A DNA stretch of 64,000 nucleotides from positions 992,001 to 1,056,000 of the forward strand of contig NZ_JACVEE010000001.1 in the NCBI RefSeq assembly GCF_015355755.1, written 5' to 3'. A program made the translations under genes and the position numbers. Each line of letters starts with the position of its first letter. Position 1 is the stretch's first letter. A model generated the notes under the pieces. The model searched no databases and was not told the DNA's origin. It was given only the letters and a program-made list of their open reading frames with translations. Below are positions 57,806 to 64,000 of the stretch, in pieces. Source of the stretch: Nocardia sp. XZ_19_385 (GTDB taxonomy: Bacteria; Actinomycetota; Actinomycetes; Mycobacteriales; Mycobacteriaceae).

Positions 57806-58747
57806 ATGACAGATTCAGCGATCGCGGTCTCCGGACTGCGCAAGACATACGGGGACAAGGTCGTGCTCGCCGGCATCGATCTGAATGTCCGTGCGGGAAC
57901 GATCTTTTCCCTGCTCGGCCCGAACGGCGCCGGCAAGACGACGACGGTGAACGTGCTGAGCACGTTGCTGAAGGCCGACGGTGGGACCGCACTCGTCGCC
58001 GGCCACGATCTCGCCACCGAGGCCAAGGCGGTGCGCGCGGCGATCGGGGTCACCGGCCAATTCGCGGCGGTGGACGAGCTGCTGACCGGGCAGGAGAACC
58101 TGCAACTGATGGCGGACCTGCACGGGATCTCTGCCGCCGCCGGCAAGCGGACGATCGCGGACCTGCTGGAACGCTTCGACCTGGCGGCGGCCGCGGGCAA
58201 GTCCGCGTCGACCTACTCCGGCGGTATGCGCCGCAAGCTCGACTTGGCGATGACGCTGGTGGGCAACCCGCGGATCATCTTCCTGGACGAGCCGACGACC
58301 GGACTGGACCCGCGCAGCCGCCGCACCATGTGGTCGATCATCCAAGACCTGGTCGACGACGGCGTCACCATCTTCCTCACCACCCAGTACCTCGAGGAAG
58401 CCGATCAGCTCGCCGACCAGATCGCGGTGCTCGACCAGGGACGGCTGGTCGCCCAGGGCACGCCCGGCGAACTCAAGCGCCAGATCCCAGGGACGCACGT
58501 CCGGCTCCGGTTCACCGAGGGCGTCGAACTGGGCGCCGCCGCGCGACTGTTCCCCGACACCACCTGGGACGAAGAAACCCTGACCCTGCGCGTGCCCAGC
58601 GACGGCGGCACGAAATCGCTTCGCGCCCTGCTGGATCGGCTCGACGAGCACGGGCTCGCCGCCGAAGAGTTCTCCGTCCACACCCCCGACCTCGACGACG
58701 TTTTCCTCGCCCTGACGGGCCACGCCACGGAAGCAGTAGTGAAATGA
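57806..58747 (+). CDS. ABC transporter ATPase, DrrA-like drug exporter
   Basis: 313 aa. Walker A GPNGAGKTT at about residue 38, Q-loop GVTGQFAAVDELLTGQ, signature YSGGMRRKLDLAM, Walker B IIFLDEPTTGLD, H-loop LTTQYLEEADQLA. The DrrA/daunorubicin-resistance C-terminal domain is present (about 225-305, ending DLDDVFLALTG). The region upstream carries SARP heptamers. Overlaps drrB by four bases. Confidence 0.93.
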   Translation: MTDSAIAVSGLRKTYGDKVVLAGIDLNVRAGTIFSLLGPNGAGKTTTVNVLSTLLKADGGTALVAGHDLATEAKAVRAAIGVTGQFAAVDELLTGQENLQLMADLHGISAAAGKRTIADLLERFDLAAAAGKSASTYSGGMRRKLDLAMTLVGNPRIIFLDEPTTGLDPRSRRTMWSIIQDLVDDGVTIFLTTQYLEEADQLADQIAVLDQGRLVAQGTPGELKRQIPGTHVRLRFTEGVELGAAARLFPDTTWDEETLTLRVPSDGGTKSLRALLDRLDEHGLAAEEFSVHTPDLDDVFLALTGHATEAVVK

Positions 58748-59493
58748 GCGCCAAGTCCCCCGCAGTTGTCATGTTGCGCCGCAACTTCAAGCACATCGCC
58801 CGGAACCCGACCTCGGTGTTCAACGCGGTCCTGATGCCGATCATCATCATGCTGATGTTCGTGTACATGTTCGGCGACGCGTTCAACGTCGGTGTCGACT
58901 ACATCGACTACGCGACGCCGGGCCTGATCCTGCTGGCCGTCTGCTACGGGCTGGGCGGCACCGCGACGGCGGTGAACTCCGACATGACCAAGGGCATCAT
59001 CAACCGGTTCAAGGTCATGGACGTCTCCCGGGGCGCGGTGCTGACCGGCCACGTCGTCGCCAGTGTGCTCACCAACGTGATCGCCATCGTCGCCCTGATC
59101 GGAGTGGCCTTTCTGCTGGGATTCGACCCGGCGGCGAGTTTGCTGGACTGGCTCGGTGTGGCCGGCATCGTTGTGCTGCTGGGTTTCGCGGCCGGATGGT
59201 TCACGGTCGCTTTGGGATTGGCGGCCAAGTCGCCGGAAACCGCGGGTATGGCCGCCGTGCCGCTGGTGATGCTGCCGTTCTTCAGCAGCGCGATCGTTCC
59301 GGCGGAGAAGATGGGGCCGGGGCTGCGGCAGTTCGCGGAGTACCAGCCGTTCACCCCGATCATCGAAACCATGCGCGGATTGCTCAGTGGCGCGCCGGAA
59401 ACCGGCAACGCGGTCGCCGCCGTCGCCTGGTGTGCGGGGATCGCCGTCGTCGGATACCTGTGGGCGTCGGCCACGTTCACGAAGCGAGCGTGA
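58744..59493 (+). CDS. ABC-2 type permease, DrrB-like
   Basis: 249 aa with six membrane helices: AVLMPIIIMLMFVYMFG (first), ATPGLILLAVCYGLGG, VASVLTNVIAIVALIGVAF, LGVAGIVVLLGFAAGWFTVAL, GMAAVPLVMLPFFSSAIVP and NAVAAVAWCAGIAVVGYLWA. EYQPFTPIIETMRGLLSG before the last helix is the DrrB signature. Start overlaps the drrA stop; the end overlaps the SARP gene by 17 bases. Exports a hydrophobic compound; the product is unknown. Confidence 0.92.
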   Translation: MSAKSPAVVMLRRNFKHIARNPTSVFNAVLMPIIIMLMFVYMFGDAFNVGVDYIDYATPGLILLAVCYGLGGTATAVNSDMTKGIINRFKVMDVSRGAVLTGHVVASVLTNVIAIVALIGVAFLLGFDPAASLLDWLGVAGIVVLLGFAAGWFTVALGLAAKSPETAGMAAVPLVMLPFFSSAIVPAEKMGPGLRQFAEYQPFTPIIETMRGLLSGAPETGNAVAAVAWCAGIAVVGYLWASATFTKRA

Positions 59494-62400
59494 CCGAGAC
59501 CAACTCCTGCCAGCTCGCCTGCGCCCCCTCGGCAGTCGCCTCGGTGAACCTCGTGTCGCCGAGGCGATTTCGCGTCGCCTGCTCGATCCGCGCCCCATCG
59601 GGATACGACTGCTCGGGCATGCCGCGCAGGACGGCACTCGCCGCGAGCAGTCGTGCCGCCTGCTCGTCCTGGTCGACGCGCAGTGCGAGATCCGCGATGC
59701 CGACGAGCACCCGGGCGAGGAGGAGGGGATGACCCGCCTCGGTAGCGGCCTGGAAGGCCGCGACGCGGTGTGCCCGGGAGGCGCCGACATCCTCGGCCAG
59801 GTATCCGAGTAGGTCTTCCCGCATTCCGCGCACGGTCGGCTGCTCGGCGTCCTCGCCCAACAGCGCTGTCGCGACGTCGATCTGACGGCGCGCCTGCTCG
59901 GCATCGCCGCGCCAGCGCGCGAGCTCGGCTTTCGACAGCGCCAGCTCCGCCAGCGCGGTCGGCCAGGCGACTCGCTCCGCGGACCGCTGCGCCTCCGCCA
60001 GCGCGGCCGCGCTCGCCTCCGAATCGCCCAGCAGCCAATACAACTGGGCCTGCCGGGACCGCATCGGCACGACATCCTCGATGGCGCCGATCTCGGTGAC
60101 GACCGCGATCGCCTGCTCGTAGTGCGCGCACGCGGCGGCGAACTCACCGCGCATGGCGATTCGATTCGCCAGTTCGGTCTGCGCGAACGAGATGCCCCAC
60201 CGGTCCCCGATCGCGCGGAACTCGGCGAGCGCGGTCTCGAGGTAGGTCTCCACCTCCGGGCCGCCGTGGCCGAGCTGGATCCGCAGTTTGCCCAGGTGCA
60301 GCCGGGCCAGCGCCCGGACCCAGGGGTCCTGGTCGGTCAGCAGCGCTTCCCACGCGGGCAGAAACCCTTCCGGATCCTGCACCATGCGTTCCAGCGGGGC
60401 GGCGACCCGCAGCGCCGGGTGCCGGCCCTGCACTCGCTGGCTGAGTTCGTACGTCCTGTGGATCCACTCCGCGGCGTAATGCTGGTCCGCCTGCTGTCCG
60501 GAGGTCATGAACTGCACGACCAGGCCGTACACCACGGCCCGGGCCTCGTCGGCCGATTCGCCGGGCAGGGCGACGGCCGCCGTGATCAGTTCGCTGCCTA
60601 CGGTCTTGTGTCCGGCCAGCCACCAGTACCAGCCGGCGGCCGCGGCGAGCCGGATCGCGCCGTCCGCTTCGCCGGCTGCGAGCACACCGCGCATCGCGGT
60701 GCTGATATTGTCGTGCTCGGCCTCCAGCGTGGCGAGCCACATCAGTTGCTCGGCGCGACGCAGCTGCGGTTCCGCGGTTTCGGCGAGTTCGGTGAAGTAC
60801 GCGAGGTGCGCCCGGCGCATCAGCTCGGTCTCCTCCGCTTCGGCGAGACGCTGTTGGGCGTATTCCTTGATGGTGCCGAGCATTCGGTAACGCGGTGCCG
60901 CGTCGCCCGCGGTGACGACCAATGACTTCTCGGTGAGCGCGGTGAGCAGTTCGAGTACCTCGTACGCCTCGACCTCCACGCTCTTCCCGCCTCCCGGGCC
61001 CGCACAGACGTGCTCGGCCGCTTCCAGGCTCGCCCCGCCCGAGAACACCGAAAGCCTGCGCAGGACAACCCGTTCGGCGTCGGAGAGCAGCTCCCAGCTC
61101 CAGTCGACCACCGCGCGCAAGGTCCGGTGCCGGGGCAGCGCGGCACGGCTGCCGCCGGTCAACAGCCGGAACCGGTCGTCGAGCCGGTGCGCTAGCTGAT
61201 CGAGGGACATGGTGCGCAGCCGGGCCGCGGCGAGTTCGATCGCCAGCGGCATCCCGTCCAGCGCGCGGCAGACGCGCGCCAGGGTCGCCATGGGGGCGGC
61301 TTCGGTCACGAGGTCTTTGCGTACCGCGCCGCCTCGATCGAGCAGCAACTGGATGGCGGGCGCGGACTCGATCGCAGCGGGGTCGGCGTCTTCGCCGGGC
61401 AGGGCCAGTGGCGCGACCGGCCACAGGGCTTCGCCGGTAATGCCCAGGGGCTCACGGCTTGTCGCGAGGATCCGCATTCGACGGCACTCGCCGAGCACGC
61501 GATGGGCGAAAGCCGCAGCGGACTCGATCACGTGCTCGCAGTTGTCCAGGATCAACAGCATCGAACGGTCGCGGAGCGCGGCGACGACCCGGTCTGTCGG
61601 CTCCGCGTCCGGTGCTTCGCCGAGCAGCGCATCGCGCAGTTTGAGCGCGGCGAGTGTCGCCTGCGCGACATCACCATCGGCGCCGATGGCCGCGAGTTCG
61701 ACCACCCACGCACCGTCCGGCAGGTCATTGAGCAGCGTGCGGGCGGTTTCGGTGGAAAGCCTGGTCTTGCCCGAGCCGCCCGGCCCGATCAGAGTGGTGA
61801 GCCGATGGCCGGTGATGAGGTCGCGGACCGCGGCGACATCGGCGTCTTTCCCGATGTAGCTGGTGAGCTCGGCGCGCAGATTGGTCTTGCGGGGCTCCTG
61901 TTTACGCCCCAATTCGCCGCGCAGCAGTGCGACGTGCAGTGCGGACAACTCCGGTGACGGGTCGACGCCGAGCTCGTCGGCCAGGGTTTCGCGCGTGCGC
62001 TCGTATACGCGCAGTGCCTCGGTGTCGCGGCCGGTCGCGACCAGGGCGCGCATCAGCGCGGCGACGAGCCGTTCCCGCATCGGATGCGCGGCCACCAGAT
62101 CGGTCAGTTCCGTGACGATTTCCGCGCCGTGGCCGAGGTCGACTTCCGCGTCGAACCGGCCTTCCAGAGCGGTCAGGCGTAACCCTTCGAGCCGGGTGAC
62201 CGCCGCCTCGAACGCCCCGCTTTCCTGCAGGCCGACATCCTGCATGGCCGCTCCACGCCACAGCGCGAGCGCCTCGCGTAGTCGACCCACCGCCTGCGGA
62301 TCGTCCTCGTTGCGGGCTTGGGCGAGCAGGCGTTCGAACCGCACGGCATCGACGGCGTCGGGTTCCACCCGCAAGCGGTAGCCGTCGGTCTGCCCCTCGA

Positions 62401-62635
62401 CCGACCCCTCCGGCAGCGCCTTGCGCAGCCGGGAAACCAAGCGGTGCAAGGAATTCGCCGCGTCGGCGGGCGGGTTCTCACCCCAAATCCAGTCGATGAG
62501 CGTCGCTTTGGGGACCGGGTGACCTGGCTCGAGAGCGAGGGCTACCAGCAGCCCACGCAACCGCGCGCCCGGCACGTCGGCGAAAACGCCGTCCTCCGTG
62601 CGGACTTCGAATGGTCCGAGAATCCCGATTTGCAC
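59477..62635 (-). CDS. AfsR/SARP-family transcriptional activator
   Basis: 1052 aa. The N-terminal OmpR-type DNA-binding domain (about 10-95, LGPFEVRTEDGVFADVPGARLRGLLVALALEPG) is followed by a BTAD domain (about 100-245, DAVRFERLLAQAR, VYERTRETLADELGVDPS). An NB-ARC ATPase spans about 280-560 with GPGGSGKTRLSTETA (P-loop) and SMLLILDNCEHV (Walker B). The C-terminal part (about 600-1052) is an all-helical repeat region. Such large SARPs activate secondary-metabolite or stress genes from direct heptamers; these occur at the drrA and P450 promoters on either side. GTG 62635 start; no clear ribosome site. Confidence 0.92.
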   Translation of the reverse strand: MQIGILGPFEVRTEDGVFADVPGARLRGLLVALALEPGHPVPKATLIDWIWGENPPADAANSLHRLVSRLRKALPEGSVEGQTDGYRLRVEPDAVDAVRFERLLAQARNEDDPQAVGRLREALALWRGAAMQDVGLQESGAFEAAVTRLEGLRLTALEGRFDAEVDLGHGAEIVTELTDLVAAHPMRERLVAALMRALVATGRDTEALRVYERTRETLADELGVDPSPELSALHVALLRGELGRKQEPRKTNLRAELTSYIGKDADVAAVRDLITGHRLTTLIGPGGSGKTRLSTETARTLLNDLPDGAWVVELAAIGADGDVAQATLAALKLRDALLGEAPDAEPTDRVVAALRDRSMLLILDNCEHVIESAAAFAHRVLGECRRMRILATSREPLGITGEALWPVAPLALPGEDADPAAIESAPAIQLLLDRGGAVRKDLVTEAAPMATLARVCRALDGMPLAIELAAARLRTMSLDQLAHRLDDRFRLLTGGSRAALPRHRTLRAVVDWSWELLSDAERVVLRRLSVFSGGASLEAAEHVCAGPGGGKSVEVEAYEVLELLTALTEKSLVVTAGDAAPRYRMLGTIKEYAQQRLAEAEETELMRRAHLAYFTELAETAEPQLRRAEQLMWLATLEAEHDNISTAMRGVLAAGEADGAIRLAAAAGWYWWLAGHKTVGSELITAAVALPGESADEARAVVYGLVVQFMTSGQQADQHYAAEWIHRTYELSQRVQGRHPALRVAAPLERMVQDPEGFLPAWEALLTDQDPWVRALARLHLGKLRIQLGHGGPEVETYLETALAEFRAIGDRWGISFAQTELANRIAMRGEFAAACAHYEQAIAVVTEIGAIEDVVPMRSRQAQLYWLLGDSEASAAALAEAQRSAERVAWPTALAELALSKAELARWRGDAEQARRQIDVATALLGEDAEQPTVRGMREDLLGYLAEDVGASRAHRVAAFQAATEAGHPLLLARVLVGIADLALRVDQDEQAARLLAASAVLRGMPEQSYPDGARIEQATRNRLGDTRFTEATAEGAQASWQELVSVTLAS

Positions 62636-62696
62636 CTGGCCGATCTTGCCATGCGTGCGCGACCACCTCCGACCGCCGACAGCGGCACAACCACTG

Positions 62697-62725
62697 GTGT
62701 CAGGGCCGTGACAGGCCCGTGTCAG
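62697..62725 (+). promoter_or_regulatory. SARP binding site: three GTGWCAG heptamers at 11-bp spacing, P450 promoter
   Basis: GTGTCAG at 62697, GTGACAG at 62708 and GTGTCAG at 62719, spaced exactly 11 bases, 47 bases before the P450 start and 62 bases before the SARP start on the other strand. The same heptamer and spacing appear upstream of drrA at 57754. Confidence 0.8.
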
Positions 62726-62772
62726 GTCCCCCAGCGATTGTCGTCACAACAACCGCCACGAAAGGAAATCCG

Positions 62773-63981
62773 ATGACCCAGACGGATCCCATCCAGGGCT
62801 TGCCCATGGAACGCAACGCCGGTCCCTTCGACCCGCCCCGCGAGATCACCGAGCTGCGCGGGGTCCGCCCGGTCAGCCCGATGGCCTTCCCGAGCGGGCA
62901 CCAGGGCTGGCTCGTCACCGGCTACGACGCGGTCCGCCAGTTGATGGCCGACACCCGGTTCAGCTCCCGCCAGGACCTCGGAATCATCCACGTGCCGTTC
63001 GAAACCCCCGGCATGCCCGTCCAGACCGAACCGTCCCCGCAGATGCCCGGCGTGTTCATCGCCATGGACCCGCCGGACCACACCCGGCTGCGGCGCAAGC
63101 TCACCGGCGCCTTCACCGTCCGGCGGATGAAGCAGCTCGAAGACCACATCATCGATATCGTCGAACGTCAGCTGGACGAGATGGCGACGATGGCCCCGCC
63201 GGTCGACCTGGTCAAGGCGTTCGCGCTGCCGGTGCCCTCGCTGGTGATCTGCGAAATGCTCGGTGTCCCTTACGCGGACCGGGAGACCTTCCAGGTCAAC
63301 TCCGCCCAGTTCCTGGTCCGCGACCAGACGCTGGAGGAGAAGATGGCCGCGCTCATCGCGATGAACACCTACCTCGCCGAACTCGTCACACGCCAGCGCG
63401 CCGAACCCGGCGACGACCTGCTCTCCGACCTGGCCCGCGACGAGGACCTCAGCATCGAGGAACTGGTCGGCATAGCCTTCCTGCTCCTGCTCGCCGGGCA
63501 CGAAACCACCGCGAACATGCTGGCGCTGGGCACTTTCGCGCTGCTGGAGCACCCCGAACAGCTAGCCGACCTGCGCGCGAATACGGAACTGATGCCGGAC
63601 GCCGTCGAGGAACTCCTGCGCTATCTGTCGGTCGCCGACATCTTTTACCGCTACGCCACCGAAGACATCGAACTCGGCGGCGAACTGATCACCGAGGGAT
63701 CGACCGTCGTCGTCTCCCTACTGGCCGCCAACCACGACCCCCAGCGCTTCGACAACCCCGACACCCTCGACATCCGCCGCGAATCCCGCGGCCGCCTCGC
63801 CTTCGGCCACGGCATCCACACCTGCCTCGGCCAGCAACTGGCCCGCATCGAAATGCGCGCCGGTTTCGAAGGACTGCTCCGCCGCTTCCCGACCCTCGAA
63901 CTCGCCGTCCCCGCCGGGGAGGTGCGGCTCCGCACCGACATGAATATCTATGGCGTACACGAACTTCCGGTCACCTGGTAA
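62773..63981 (+). CDS. Cytochrome P450, SARP-linked
   Basis: 402 aa. I-helix LLLLAGHETTANML, E-x-x-R EELLR, haem loop FGHGIHTCLGQQLAR with Cys351, and the CYP105/107-like opening AGPFDPPREI, FPSGHQGWLVTGYDAV. Class I soluble enzyme; redox partners are elsewhere. ATG 62773 has AAAGGAA upstream. Divergent from the SARP gene across 137 bases that hold three heptamers, so it belongs to the SARP regulon with drrAB. It resembles the P450 at 38634 and ends TGxxELPVTW like that one. Confidence 0.94.
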   Translation: MTQTDPIQGLPMERNAGPFDPPREITELRGVRPVSPMAFPSGHQGWLVTGYDAVRQLMADTRFSSRQDLGIIHVPFETPGMPVQTEPSPQMPGVFIAMDPPDHTRLRRKLTGAFTVRRMKQLEDHIIDIVERQLDEMATMAPPVDLVKAFALPVPSLVICEMLGVPYADRETFQVNSAQFLVRDQTLEEKMAALIAMNTYLAELVTRQRAEPGDDLLSDLARDEDLSIEELVGIAFLLLLAGHETTANMLALGTFALLEHPEQLADLRANTELMPDAVEELLRYLSVADIFYRYATEDIELGGELITEGSTVVVSLLAANHDPQRFDNPDTLDIRRESRGRLAFGHGIHTCLGQQLARIEMRAGFEGLLRRFPTLELAVPAGEVRLRTDMNIYGVHELPVTW

Positions 63982-64000
63982 GGCCGGGCAGTCACGAAAG

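Noticed and set aside
57772..59493. 573-residue + frame covering both ABC transporter genes
   Set aside because: The first part is out of frame with drrA; only the drrB portion is real, and it starts at 58744.

Overview
The window is high-GC actinobacterial chromosome from a mycolic-acid producer, most likely Nocardia or a close relative. The evidence is a DprE1-type arabinan-synthesis oxidase at the left edge, a single-chain acyl-CoA carboxylase, sites resembling IdeR, KstR and BioQ boxes, an F420-type LLM oxidoreductase, an L,D-transpeptidase lipoprotein and many GTG starts. Gene order looks like accessory chromosome: short operons, divergent regulator/target pairs, many regulators and efflux pumps. 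I see no insertion sequence, integrase, prophage or CRISPR array. About 60 protein genes and two tRNA genes can be supported; the remaining open frames are antisense or out-of-frame shadows.

Layout. 1-2.1 kb: truncated dprE1 and a DUF899 protein. 2.2-4.7 kb: NarL-type two-component system divergent from a secreted HbpS/GlcG-like haem-binding protein. 4.8-5.9 kb: two unusual tRNA genes (Met-CAU, Asn-GUU) directly upstream of an RlaP-family nucleotidyltransferase, then a small DUF1059 protein. 6-8.8 kb: Rieske oxygenase and NAD(P)-dependent dehydrogenase, divergent from a TetR gene across a near-perfect palindrome. 9-15.6 kb: DUF218 protein, GNAT, SRPBCC, a MmyB-like XRE regulator and an SDR sharing a 26-bp promoter repeat, and a LysR/MFS efflux pair. 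15.7-17.2 kb: ECF41 sigma factor and AhpD-like partner with two matching promoters. 17.2-21.4 kb: putative metal-handling block with two CsoR-like operators, an MFS pump, a protein with a 27-histidine N-terminus, a Cys-rich upstream ORF and an NreB-like MFS pump. 21.5-27.1 kb: L,D-transpeptidase, HelR-like RNA polymerase protection protein with a rifamycin-associated element, and bioYMN.

27.3-34.3 kb: AraC regulator and siderophore-interacting protein around an IdeR-like box, LLM oxidoreductase, second two-component system, secreted peptidase. 34.4-46.7 kb: divergent EF-Tu paralogue, CocE-like hydrolase, IS30-HTH/MarR fusion regulator with a P450, acyl-CoA dehydrogenase with a KstR-like box, third two-component system with a multicopper oxidase, and an ABC1/UbiB kinase with a TetR. 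46.9-57.7 kb: PucR-type regulator, hydrolase/TetR operon divergent from the fused acyl-CoA carboxylase, phosphodiesterase, latex-clearing protein, ArsR/SRPBCC pair, small membrane protein, DUF4097 protein. 57.8-64 kb: DrrAB-type exporter, large AfsR/SARP regulator and P450; exporter and P450 promoters each carry three GTGWCAG heptamers at exact 11-bp spacing, so the SARP probably controls both.

The least explained element is the tRNA-tRNA-RlaP unit. The clearest regulatory circuits readable from sequence alone are the SARP regulon, the ECF41 pair, the XRE/SDR repeat and the metal block. All functional statements are inferences from sequence; no database search was run.
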